Positions 1 through 7,639 of a stretch of 64,000 nt of DNA are shown one piece after another. The notes below the pieces were generated by a model that was given only the letters and a program-made list of their open reading frames with translations, did no database searches and had not been told where the DNA came from. How positions within the stretch are numbered: position 1 is the first letter of the stretch; each line of letters starts with the position of its first letter. Source of the stretch: an uncultured Caldilineaceae bacterium (GTDB lineage: Bacteria; Chloroflexota; Anaerolineae; Caldilineales; Caldilineaceae). Both the position numbers and the translations under genes were made by a program. Location of the stretch: the NCBI GenBank assembly GCA_951813625.1, contig CATOTS010000028.1, positions 1 through 64,000 of the forward strand. The letters are read 5' to 3'.

Positions 1-466
1 AGCGCCTCCCGGTTGAGCGAAGTCATCGGTATCGCCAGGACCTGGTAGCCGTCAAGGGTGCCGTCCTCCAGCGGGTCGGCGCTGTAGCCGGCTTTCGACA
101 GGTTCTGCCTGGTGAAGGCGTCGGTGTTGACGATGATCGTACCGGAGCGCTGCAGCTCGGCAGGCTGGCCTTGAGGGCCGCCGGGTTCATCGCCACCAGG
201 ACTTGCGGCGCGTCGCCCGGCGTCAGCACATTCTGGCTGGAGAAGTGGACCTGAAAGCCGCTGACTCCGGCCAGCGTACCGGCAGGCGCGCGGATCTCGG
301 CGGGAAAGTCCGGCATCGTGCTGATGTCATTGCCAAAGACCGCCGACGTAGTTGTAAACTGTGTGCCCGTCAGCTGCATGCCGTCGCCGGAATCCCCGGC
401 GAAGCGGATTGCGACCGACTCAAGCTCTTCGATCTCCTGCATTTCTTCGCTCAGATTCTCGCTCAT
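1..466 (-). CDS. korA: 2-oxoacid:ferredoxin oxidoreductase subunit alpha, N-terminal part, with an apparent frameshift
   Basis: The N-terminus reads [21 protein letters not shown]-like sequence, typical of the gamma domain at the start of KorA/PorA-type alpha subunits. These enzymes oxidatively decarboxylate 2-oxoglutarate or related 2-oxoacids with ferredoxin and CoA. The ORF track stops matching the family after NPAALKAS near position 160. The adjacent frame then continues it well ([16 protein letters not shown], then [16 protein letters not shown]) to the window edge. One extra base restores the frame, so this is a single-base deletion or a sequencing error. The start ATG at 466 follows GGAGGGAGGA. 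The gene lies 5 bp after a CBS-domain gene and is probably co-transcribed with it. The C-terminal part is outside the window. The 2-oxoglutarate rather than pyruvate assignment is likely but not certain. Confidence 0.8.
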
Positions 467-471
467 GCGCT

Positions 472-966
472 CTATCCTCCCTCCGCTTTGCTCGGAAAGC
501 GTTCGGGATCGATTGGCCGGTTCAGTACTTCGACCGGATAACGGTCTGCCAGATACTGGATGATCGCCTGGTGGGTCATATTCCCCAACAGATTGCCCTC
601 CTCATCGACGATGGGCAGATTGCGGAAATGGTTTTCGTCCATCAGGCGCAAGGCGTCCGCCGCCGGCGTGTCCGGCCCGATTGTGATCGGATTCGGCGTC
701 ATCACCTCGTCGACCGGGCTGTCCAGGATGTCTTGGGCGTCGATGACTTTGCGCATCACGTCGCGCTCGGTAAAGATGCCGACAAGCTGCGTCCCGCCTT
801 CGTCGTCGGGCTGCCCGTCGTTGTCGAGCACCAGGCAGACGACCTTGCGGTCGGCGCGCATCTGCGCAAGCGTATCGCGAATCGACGTGCCGGCCGGCAC
901 GAGCGAGACGCCGCCCACATCCAGATGGTTGACATGTTCAGTTTTGAGATCAGTTTGCAAGTTCAT
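472..966 (-). CDS. Two-CBS-domain protein
   Basis: This 164-residue soluble protein consists almost entirely of a CBS pair (Bateman module). The first CBS spans roughly residues 15-80 ([10 protein letters not shown] ... [12 protein letters not shown]). The second spans roughly 85-145 ([25 protein letters not shown] ending GNMTHQAI). CBS pairs bind adenine nucleotides or similar ligands and regulate partner enzymes; no catalytic domain is attached. It sits immediately upstream of the korA-like gene in the same orientation with a 5-bp gap. A regulatory or sensing role for that oxidoreductase is inferred from this position. The start ATG at 966 is preceded by GGGGGA, and an extended -10 box lies just upstream. 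Confidence 0.85.
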   Translation of the reverse strand: MNLQTDLKTEHVNHLDVGGVSLVPAGTSIRDTLAQMRADRKVVCLVLDNDGQPDDEGGTQLVGIFTERDVMRKVIDAQDILDSPVDEVMTPNPITIGPDTPAADALRLMDENHFRNLPIVDEEGNLLGNMTHQAIIQYLADRYPVEVLNRPIDPERFPSKAEGG

Positions 967-992
967 TGTGGCGTCTATCCCCCTTCTGCCAA

Positions 993-1004
993 TAGATCAT
1001 AGCA
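993..1004 (-). promoter_or_regulatory. Extended -10 promoter element for the CBS-korA operon
   Basis: On the minus strand TGCTATGAT lies about 30 bp upstream of the CBS-protein start. It matches an extended -10 (TGn followed by TATGAT). No good -35 hexamer is visible. The same TGC-TAnnnT pattern recurs upstream of other genes in this window, which supports it. Confidence 0.45.
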
Positions 1005-1080
1005 GAAACCGGCCGCGTTTTGCGTATTGCTTATCACATAGTGCGCAGCAGTTGTTCGAAAACGCGCCGTATTTCCCAGT

Positions 1081-2622
1081 CTACACTGCAGGGGAGAAGA
1101 GTGGCGGCGGGCGGCGCGCTTGGGTGACTCGCTCAAAGGCGTAGGCGAGGCGAATCAGCGCCGGCTCGCTCCAGGCGCGGCCCATGAAGGTAAGACCGAT
1201 GGGCAGGTCGACCGCCGCGCCGGTTTCCTCCGCAACTGCCACAAAGCCGGCCGGCACGCTCACCAGCGGATAGCCTGCCACCGCCGCGCATTTGGCACTG
1301 CCGCCGCGAAAGGTATCCCCGAATTGCGGGTCGATCAGCGGGGGCGGCCCTCCGGACGGCGCGATCAGCGCGTCCAGGTTGTACGCGTCCAGGACCGCGT
1401 CGAGCCCTTCCCGGCCAGCCAGACGCTGCCCTGTTGCCAGCGCTTGCAGATACTCCTCGCCGTCGAGAGGGCCGCTCTCCTGCGCAATCTCGAACTGCTC
1501 CTGGCCGAAGAGGGCCATCTCCTGCTCGGCGTGATCAAGATTGAACTGGATCAGGTCCGCGAGCGTGCGCGGCTGCGGCATCTCCGCATCAACGACGACG
1601 CGGGTTGCCAGGTAAGCGGCGATGTCATGCTTGAACTCGGTCATCATGACGACCCTTTCGCAGGCACGCATCCTGTCATCTTCGATCGTGGGGATGTCGG
1701 CCGGGTCGATCACTTCGGCGCCGGCGTCGCGGATGGCCGCGATCGCTTCTTCGAAAACCCTGTCGATCGCGGCGTCGGCGCCGCTCAACCCTTTGCGCGC
1801 CGCGCCGATACGCGCGCCGCGCAGGCCGTCAGCGTCCAGGAATTGGCGGTAGTCGGCCTGTACCTTTCGCTGTGGAACACCGGTCGCCGGATCGCGTGCG
1901 TCGGCCGCGGTCAGCGCGCCCAGCACGGCAGCAGCGTCGGCAACGCTGCGCGCCATCGGCCCGACGGTGTCCTGCGTGTGCGAAATGGGGATGACGCCGG
2001 CGCGACTGCTGAGACCGACGGTGGGCTTGATGCCGGCGATGCCGCACATTGTCGACGGGTTGACGATCGAACCGTCGGTCTCGGTGCCCAGCGCAACCGC
2101 GGCCAGATTGGCGCTGACGGCCGCGCCGGAGCCTGAGCTGGATCCGCCCGGACTGCGGTCCAGCGCGTAGGGGTTCCAGCACTGGCCGCCGCGTGCGCTC
2201 CAGCCGCTGTTCGAGCTGGTGGAACGCCAGTTCGCCCATTCGCTCAGGTTGGCCTTGGCGAGGATGACCGCGCCGGCCTGCCGCAGCGAAGCGGCGACGG
2301 TTGCGTCGCCTGCCGGGCGCGAGCCGAGCAGAGCCAGCGAGCCGGCCGTCGTCTGCATGCGGTCATCGGTGTCGATGTTGTCTTTGATCAGGATGGGTAT
2401 GCCGTGCAGCGGGCCGCGCAGATGACCTGACGCGCGCTCGCGGTCCATCTGATCGGCGATCGCGAGCGCATCGGGGTTGTCCTCGATCACCGAGCGCAGG
2501 TCGCCGTCCATTGCCGCGATCGCGGCCAGGTAGCCCTCCGCAATGCTGACGGCAGTGCGCGCGCCCGCGGCCATATCGTCCTGCAGTTGGACAATTGTCA
2601 CTTCGCTTAGGTCAGAGGTCAT
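1081..2622 (-). CDS. Amidase (amidase-signature family)
   Basis: This 513-residue protein belongs to the amidase signature family, which hydrolyses amides through a Ser-cisSer-Lys triad. The catalytic lysine is in HGIPILIKDNIDT (about residue 80). The glycine/serine-rich signature DRSPGGSSSGSGAAVSAN follows at about residues 150-170 and carries the cis-Ser and nucleophile Ser. The length is normal for the family. The C-terminus VGLTFMGRAWSE resembles GatA and plant-type amidases. No gatB or gatC is adjacent, so a free-standing amidase is more likely than the Glu-tRNA amidotransferase subunit. The substrate cannot be read from the sequence. It lies 56 bp downstream of the thioredoxin-like lipoprotein on the same strand. 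Confidence 0.88.
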   Translation of the reverse strand: MTSDLSEVTIVQLQDDMAAGARTAVSIAEGYLAAIAAMDGDLRSVIEDNPDALAIADQMDRERASGHLRGPLHGIPILIKDNIDTDDRMQTTAGSLALLGSRPAGDATVAASLRQAGAVILAKANLSEWANWRSTSSNSGWSARGGQCWNPYALDRSPGGSSSGSGAAVSANLAAVALGTETDGSIVNPSTMCGIAGIKPTVGLSSRAGVIPISHTQDTVGPMARSVADAAAVLGALTAADARDPATGVPQRKVQADYRQFLDADGLRGARIGAARKGLSGADAAIDRVFEEAIAAIRDAGAEVIDPADIPTIEDDRMRACERVVMMTEFKHDIAAYLATRVVVDAEMPQPRTLADLIQFNLDHAEQEMALFGQEQFEIAQESGPLDGEEYLQALATGQRLAGREGLDAVLDAYNLDALIAPSGGPPPLIDPQFGDTFRGGSAKCAAVAGYPLVSVPAGFVAVAEETGAAVDLPIGLTFMGRAWSEPALIRLAYAFERVTQARRPPPLFSPAV

Positions 2623-2678
2623 GTCAGAGGCCGGGTTGACGTAACTCGCGGCGCGCTTTCGATGTCATTCGCTATCCA

Positions 2679-3263
2679 CTACTCACTATCCAGCGCAATC
2701 AGCTGATCGAGCGCGGCGCGCAGGTCCGCCTCGGGTTGCGCTCCGACGAACTCCTGCACTACATTTCCGTTCCCGTCGAGCAGGATCAGGTGGGGCTGGT
2801 AGCGGAAGCCGAACTGCTGCTCGAAGGGCGCCGAGCCCTGGTCGTCAATGTCCAGATAGATGAACTCAACCTGTCCCCAGTAGTCGATTTCGAGCCTGTG
2901 AACCACAGGCGCAAAGCGGACGCAGATCGGTCACCAGAAGGCGAAAAACTCGATAACCTGGGGATGGCCCTGCCCGAGCACGACGGTCTGCGGGTCTGTG
3001 GCGATCATCTCTTCTCTGAACGCGGGCGGCGGCTCAAGCGCGACTTCGGTCGGCTCCGGTTCCGGCGGCGCCGTCGGTTCCGCGGTGACTGTCGGCTCCT
3101 CGACCGCCGTGGGCGTCGGTTCCGCGGCCGGCTGCTCGGTCGCCTGCGCCGCCTGTTCGCCCCCGGCAGCGGAACCGTCATCGCCAGAGATGGAGCTGCA
3201 GCCCGTAAACGCCAGCGCCAACAAGACGAGCAGAGGGACCAGCTGTCTGTGAAGTTTCGTCAT
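2679..3263 (-). CDS. Thioredoxin-like lipoprotein with in-frame TGA at the first redox Cys (candidate selenoprotein)
   Basis: The ORF track splits this gene in two (2931-3263 and 2679-2906), but both parts share one frame and are separated only by a TGA at 2931-2933. Read through, it gives about 194 residues. There is a signal peptide with lipobox LAFTGC (residues 17-22), a Pro/Glu/Thr-rich linker to about residue 75, then a thioredoxin fold. The redox site reads EFFAFW-TGA-PIC, so the TGA replaces the first Cys of the usual W-C-x-x-C. A later RYQPHLILLDGNG segment carries the cis-Pro and the strand typical of thioredoxins. It is presumably a membrane-anchored extracytoplasmic thiol oxidoreductase. 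If TGA is read as selenocysteine the motif is U-P-I-C. The alternatives are a nonsense mutation from TGC or a base-calling error. The hairpin just downstream favours selenocysteine. Confidence 0.72.
2889..2915 (-). promoter_or_regulatory. Candidate bacterial SECIS hairpin
   Basis: On the coding strand, GCCTGTG-GTT-CACAGGC forms a perfect 7-bp stem with a 3-nt loop starting with G (stem arms 2904-2910 and 2894-2900). One C-U mismatch below it is followed by four more pairs, including one G-U. The GUU loop starts 27 nt after the TGA at 2931-2933. Bacterial SECIS elements sit inside the coding region shortly after the UGA and carry a G, usually GU, in a small apical loop. Spacing and loop both fit. 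Confidence 0.55.
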
Positions 3264-3338
3264 GATCAGAATGTCTCTCCTCGGTTCGCAGGCGCTTCAA
3301 CCGCGGCCCACGCTTCCACTATCCGGCGGCGATACTGT

Positions 3339-3371
3339 TGATTCCGACGTCTGATTCCGACGGTTGATTCC
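3339..3371 (+). repeat. 13-bp tandem repeat, about 2.5 copies
   Basis: TGATTCCGACG recurs with a 13-bp period at 3339, 3352 and 3365 (the last copy partial). It lies in the divergent intergenic region and overlaps the -35 box of the putative amidohydrolase promoter. Confidence 0.7.
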
Positions 3372-3392
3372 TCCGGTGGGGATGAGTACAAT
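3364..3392 (+). promoter_or_regulatory. Sigma70-like promoter for the amidohydrolase
   Basis: TTGATT (3364-3369) and TACAAT (3387-3392) are separated by 17 bp and lie about 160 bp upstream of the amidohydrolase start, within the divergent intergenic region. Confidence 0.5.
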
Positions 3393-3552
3393 CAGTTGCG
3401 CCGCGTTGTTTCTGGCTTCCGCTCAGCCCCGCGCGGAAGGGAAACAGGAGTGACCCGGCGCCTGCTGTTTGCATTATGCCAAAGTGTAGCCAAGCTGCCA
3501 ACGCGACCGGCCGCCGATTGCGGCCGCCGCGTCACCGAGGGAGGAGCGCCCT

Positions 3553-4395
3553 ATGCTCGTTGACACCCACGTTCATGTGTGGGAGATCGACCCGCCAAGA
3601 TATCCGGTCGGCCCGACCGCGCCGACCTGGAACAGTTACCCCGACGAGCCCGGCACGGCCGACGAGCTGCTGGCCGAGATGGACGCGCACCGGGTGGACT
3701 GGGCCGTGCTCGTGCAGACCAGCTGGTCGACCTGGGACAACGGTTACATTGCCGATTCGGCGGCGCGATTCCCCGACCGGTTCATCGGGCACGGGCTGAT
3801 CGACCCGCAGAACGCCGACAACGCAACGCAGGTCCGCTACTGGATCGAGGAGCGCGGCCTGGCCGGCTTCCGTTTCCACCCGATGTACTATCCCGATGAG
3901 AAGATCCTGCTGACCGAGCAGAACGGGCCGATGTGGGAGGAGATCGCGGCGCTGGACGCTGTCATCCAGTTCCATCTGCGCGCCGAGGACGCCGACCAGA
4001 TCGCGGTCATCGCCGGGCGCTATCCCCATCTGAAGCTGATCCTCGATCACCTCGGCTACCCGCAGGTCGATCTCGACAAAGAGGCCTACCGGCCGATCGT
4101 CGACCTCGCCCGCTACGACAATATCCATGTAAAGCTGTCGGATGTCACCGGGCACTCACGCTCGGCGTATCCACACGCCGATGTGCATCCCTTCATTGCG
4201 CAGGTCCACTCGGCGTTCGGCGCCGCCCGCATGATCTGGGGCACCGGCTACCCCGGGCATCACCGCCTCAAGCACAACTGGCCGCCGCTGGCGCAGGAGC
4301 TGCGCCTGATCAGAGAGGGGATTCCATTTCTTCGCGCGGAGGACAAGGAGAGGATTCTGGGAGGTACCGCCGCCCACATTTGGGGTCTTACGTAG
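3553..4395 (+). CDS. Amidohydrolase-2 family TIM-barrel hydrolase
   Basis: This 280-residue protein begins MLVDTHVHVWEID, the metal-binding HxH signature of the amidohydrolase-2 (ACMSD/lactonase-like) family. Later family landmarks are GFRFHPMYY (about residue 105), IQFHLRAED (about 135), LDHLGYP (about 165) and IWGTGYPG (about 235). The last normally reads WGSD/WGTD, where the Asp is a metal or catalytic residue; here it is Gly. The full length and intact HxH suggest a folded enzyme, perhaps with altered chemistry. Such enzymes act on lactones, carboxylated aromatics or sugar-acid derivatives, and the substrate is unknown here. The start ATG follows GAGGGAGGAG. It is flanked by convergent and divergent minus-strand amidases. 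Confidence 0.82.
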   Translation: MLVDTHVHVWEIDPPRYPVGPTAPTWNSYPDEPGTADELLAEMDAHRVDWAVLVQTSWSTWDNGYIADSAARFPDRFIGHGLIDPQNADNATQVRYWIEERGLAGFRFHPMYYPDEKILLTEQNGPMWEEIAALDAVIQFHLRAEDADQIAVIAGRYPHLKLILDHLGYPQVDLDKEAYRPIVDLARYDNIHVKLSDVTGHSRSAYPHADVHPFIAQVHSAFGAARMIWGTGYPGHHRLKHNWPPLAQELRLIREGIPFLRAEDKERILGGTAAHIWGLT

Positions 4396-4496
4396 CCCGC
4401 CGTTGTACGCAATGCACGCGGCTACAGCCGTCCGTATCCTGAGTTTGGCAAAGCCTACCGTCGAATTGCCGGCCGCTGTCCACTATCCGGTGACCA

Positions 4497-5972
4497 CTAT
4501 CCAGTGACCACTGGCGGTCTGCGTTCGCCCACGCGCGTCACCTGCTCAAAAGCATGCGCCAGCTGCAGCACTCCGAAATCGTCCCGGTGGCGGCCCACAA
4601 TCTGCACGCCGACCGGCAGTCCCTCGGGAGTGAACCCGCACGGCACAGAAATAGCCGGATGGCCGGTCACAGTAATATAGTAGCAGGACTTCATCCAATC
4701 GATATAGGTCTCCAGCTCTACGATGCCGTCCCCGCTGTCGATAGCCATCGGATAAGGTACGTCCACCGAAAACGGCGGGACCTGGTTTACCGGCAGCAGC
4801 AGGAACTCGTAAGTATCCATAAAGACGCGCATCGCCTGATACAACTCCGTGCGCATCGCCTCCGCCCGTCCCACATCCGCGCCGCTCAGCTTCTCCCCCT
4901 CTTCGATGTTCCAGACGATCGTGTCCTTCATCTGGTGGCGGTGCTCCGCCAGCAACGGCCCGTGCGAAAGATGGAAACTCCACGCCCGCATAATCTTGAA
5001 GATCTCGTCCGCGTCGCCAAAGTCCGGCAAGCCCGGTCCGTCATCCCTCGGCCGCGACGCCCCGGCGCCGCTGAAATCGGTCACCTCGCAGCCAAGCTCG
5101 CCAAAGGCCGGCAACTGCGCCTCGATGGCGTTCCTCACCCGCGGGTCCACCGGGAACTCTCCCCCCAGGTCCGCACTGTACGCGATGCGAACGCCGCTGA
5201 AATCGCGCGCTAAAGGACGCGCGAAAATGCTGCCCGGCTCCGACTGCGCGATCGGCGAACGCGGGTCCGGCCCCGCGATCACACTCAGCAGAAATGCCGC
5301 GTCAGCCACGGTCCGCCCCATCGGCCCCTGCACCGACAGCCCCGACCAGCCCGCCATACTCGGCCATACCGGCACCCGTCCCGGTGAAACCCGGAAGCCG
5401 ACCACATTGCAGTAGTTCCCCGGATTGCGCAGCGAGCCTCCCATATCGCTCCCGTCCGCAATCGGCGTCATCCCGCACGCCAGCGCCACCGCTTGGCCGC
5501 CGCTGGACCCCCCGCACGTCTTGCTCGGATCGTACGGATTGCCCGTCGCCCCGAACACCGGGTTGAACGACTGCGATCCCGCCCCGAACTCGGGCACATT
5601 GGTCTTGCCCATCGGGATTGCGCCGGCCGCGTGCAGCCGCTCGATAATCAGCTGGCTTTGCTCCGGCACATTGTCGCGATGGATGGGCGAGCCGTAGGTG
5701 GTGCGGATGCCGGCGGTGTCGGTGGTGTCCTTGTGGAGCATGGGCAGGCCGTGGAGAGGGCCGACTTCGTCACCGGCGGCGATGGCGTCGTCCGCGGCCC
5801 CGGCCTGTTCGAGGGCCTGTTCGGACAGGAAGGTTACGACGGCGTTGACCGCCGGGTTGACGCGTTCGACCTGCTCGATGTGGGCCTGGGTCACCTCGAC
5901 GCTGGAAAAGTCCTTGCGGCGGATGCCGGCGGCCAAGTCAGCCGCGTTGAGAAAACAGAGATCAGTCGTCAT
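4497..5972 (-). CDS. Amidase (amidase-signature family)
   Basis: This second amidase-signature enzyme has about 491 residues from the chosen start. Catalytic Lys lies in LHGLPMLHKDTTDT and the Ser-rich signature in KTCGGSSGGQAVALACGM, followed by DGSDMGGSLRNPG. The ORF track opens at 6026, but the residues before MTTDLCFLNAADLAAG look non-homologous and would extend the overlap with the upstream dioxygenase gene. ATG at 5972 leaves an 11-nt overlap with it and is preferred. The overlap suggests translational coupling and a shared pathway with the PhyH-like enzyme. It is distinct in sequence from the amidase at 1081-2622, so it is not a recent duplicate. The substrate is unknown. Confidence 0.87.
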   Translation of the reverse strand: MTTDLCFLNAADLAAGIRRKDFSSVEVTQAHIEQVERVNPAVNAVVTFLSEQALEQAGAADDAIAAGDEVGPLHGLPMLHKDTTDTAGIRTTYGSPIHRDNVPEQSQLIIERLHAAGAIPMGKTNVPEFGAGSQSFNPVFGATGNPYDPSKTCGGSSGGQAVALACGMTPIADGSDMGGSLRNPGNYCNVVGFRVSPGRVPVWPSMAGWSGLSVQGPMGRTVADAAFLLSVIAGPDPRSPIAQSEPGSIFARPLARDFSGVRIAYSADLGGEFPVDPRVRNAIEAQLPAFGELGCEVTDFSGAGASRPRDDGPGLPDFGDADEIFKIMRAWSFHLSHGPLLAEHRHQMKDTIVWNIEEGEKLSGADVGRAEAMRTELYQAMRVFMDTYEFLLLPVNQVPPFSVDVPYPMAIDSGDGIVELETYIDWMKSCYYITVTGHPAISVPCGFTPEGLPVGVQIVGRHRDDFGVLQLAHAFEQVTRVGERRPPVVTG

Positions 5973-6969
5973 CTTCGGGTGCGTCCCCGGCGCGGAAGCC
6001 ATCTTTGAAGAAGGGTAGTTTTTCACGTTTGGGCCCCCGCCGCCACTGCTCGCAGCCGCCCTCGCCGCTAGGCCGGACCTTGGGCGCGGCCAACTCCTCG
6101 AGCGGCTTCCAGGAGTAGGGGTCCTCTCCCGCGATCATGACAACGTCGCGGTAGTCGCTGATCGCCATGTGCTGTCCCTCCTTCGGGCCCCGCCAGGGCA
6201 GCAGCGACTCGGCGCTCATGTAGTGGTTGACGAGGACGCGCCGGTAGCCGCTCTGCGCCCGGTTGGGAAAGGAGCGGTGCAGCAGGTAGCCGTTGAAGAA
6301 GACGAGCGAGCCGGCCTTCACCTCGACCGGGACCGAGTCATCGTCGGCATAGGGAAAGCCGTAGGCTTCGCCGGCGCAGTCGAAGCGGGAGTCGTCGTGG
6401 TCGTGCTGCGGCCAGATGATGCCGCGTTTGTGCGAGCCGGGAATGACCCAGAGGCAGCCGTTCTCGATAGTGGCGTCGTCGAGCGCGATCCAGGCGCCGG
6501 TGAGCGTGCGGTCGCGAGTGGGGATGAAGTATTCGTCCTGGTGCCAGGCCTGGCCCGGTTTGCCGGTCGCCTTGATGAAGAGCATCGACTGCATACATTT
6601 GACGTTCGCCCCGATCACCTGGGTGAGGACATTGGCAATGTGCGGGTGGCCGAGGTAGTCGAGCATCACCTTCGATATTTTGTGCGGGAAGTGAATGCAG
6701 AGATAGCGGCGCAGCGCCTCGTCATCGCTTTCCCCCGGTATGCCCGACTCAAAGCCGTCCACGTCGCCGCGTTCGCCTTTGCAGATGGCGGTGGTTTCGG
6801 CGCGCAGCTCCTCCACCTCTGCCGCTGTCAACGCGTCTGGAAGGATGTAGTAGCCGTTTTCGGCGTAGATCTCCGCGATGCATTCGGGGCAATCTGCTGC
6901 CGCAGCCGCGCCGTTAGCGGTTACCGGCGCGAGGCTTGCCGCGGTGGGTGCGGTCGGAACAGTTACCAT
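5962..6969 (-). CDS. Phytanoyl-CoA dioxygenase (PhyH) family protein
   Basis: This is a Fe(II)/2-oxoglutarate-dependent oxygenase-type protein of about 335 residues. The N-terminal YYILPDALTAAEVEELR is the usual PhyH opening. The iron ligands are the HxD in AWHQDEYFIPTRD and the distal His in LLHRSFPNRAQSGYRR, whose Arg would bind 2-oxoglutarate. The start at 6969 (MVTVPTAP) is preferred over the ORF-track start at 7002 because AAGGA lies 8 nt upstream. Bacterial PhyH-like proteins hydroxylate varied small molecules, so the phytanoyl-CoA name should not be taken literally. It overlaps the downstream amidase by 11 nt, which implies an operon. Confidence 0.87.
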   Translation of the reverse strand: MVTVPTAPTAASLAPVTANGAAAAADCPECIAEIYAENGYYILPDALTAAEVEELRAETTAICKGERGDVDGFESGIPGESDDEALRRYLCIHFPHKISKVMLDYLGHPHIANVLTQVIGANVKCMQSMLFIKATGKPGQAWHQDEYFIPTRDRTLTGAWIALDDATIENGCLWVIPGSHKRGIIWPQHDHDDSRFDCAGEAYGFPYADDDSVPVEVKAGSLVFFNGYLLHRSFPNRAQSGYRRVLVNHYMSAESLLPWRGPKEGQHMAISDYRDVVMIAGEDPYSWKPLEELAAPKVRPSGEGGCEQWRRGPKREKLPFFKDGFRAGDAPEDDD

Positions 6970-7069
6970 AAAAAGATTCCTTGCTGGCTGCCGAGAAATC
7001 ACAATGAAGCATTGAAGCCAGTATAGTAGAGGAAAGTGCCGGGGTCAACGAAGAGACGCCGCGCCGGTG

Positions 7070-7440
7070 CAGTCCAGAATTGGGGCACAGATTCCGATGC
7101 CCCGGGTAGGCACGGAGTCATGGCCATTCCATTGTCCATGCTCCGGCAGAGTGGAGGATTCCCCTTTCCTGAATCCTTTTGGACGGTCGGGCCTGCGGCC
7201 CTCCCTTGTGCGGGGGGACTCCCCCCGCAACGCCCCCCTGATGTTCTCCCCCCGCCGGTTGTGGGGTCTATGCAGCCCGGCGCTGCCTGCGGCCCAACGC
7301 GCCGCCCCCAATTCAGCGAACGCCGCGACCACCGTAGGGGCAGGCCTTGTGCCTGCCCTCTACCCCCCAAAGCCGGTAAATAATTTCCGCCACCGCTGGC
7401 ATGAAGTCCCCGCCAGACGATTCCCACCCCAATAGTGGGC
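7070..7440. repeat. Dispersed non-coding repeat family 1, copy A
   Basis: This repeat occupies most of the 670-bp gap between the PhyH gene and the zinc locus. It begins CAGTCCAGAATTGGGGCACA and contains three potential hairpins: GGGGCA...TGCCCC, GCGGGGGG-ACT-CCCCCCGC, and GGGCAGGC...GCCTGCCC. Copies lie at 15662-16080 and 32988-33660 in the same orientation. ORF-track entries here (for example 7067-7435) recur as RGDSPRNAPL-like peptides in the other copies and are artefacts of the repeat. Confidence 0.75.
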
Positions 7441-7540
7441 TGCACCCGCGCCGCGCGAGCCCCCTTCATCTTGGCGAGCAACGAAAAGGGCGCGGCCATT
7501 GATGCTGCTGTACCGTTTTCGGGCCAGGCATTTCCTCATT

Positions 7541-7570
7541 TTGACAGTCCCTGAATGATCATGCTAGATT
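7541..7570 (+). promoter_or_regulatory. Promoter of the zinc-uptake locus
   Basis: TTGACA (7541-7546) and TAGATT (7565-7570) are 18 bp apart, with TGC extending the -10. It lies 70 bp upstream of the first substrate-binding protein. A small palindrome GCAATTGC at 7577-7584, just after the -10, could be part of a repressor site. Confidence 0.6.
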
Positions 7571-7639
7571 TACCGGCAATTGCGAAAGATGTCAATAGGC
7601 CGGCCAATCCCCCCAGTTTTGATCTCCAATTGCAAAAGG

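Noticed and set aside
2931-3263. Truncated 110-aa lipoprotein as a gene by itself
   Set aside because: The frame continues past the TGA with an intact thioredoxin half, so it is treated as one gene.
7036-7499. ORFs on both strands in repeat copy A (115, 122, 95, 166 aa)
   Set aside because: The same peptides recur as RGDSPRNAPL-like or GGVPPHKGG-like strings in copies B and C in different frames; they come from the non-coding repeat.
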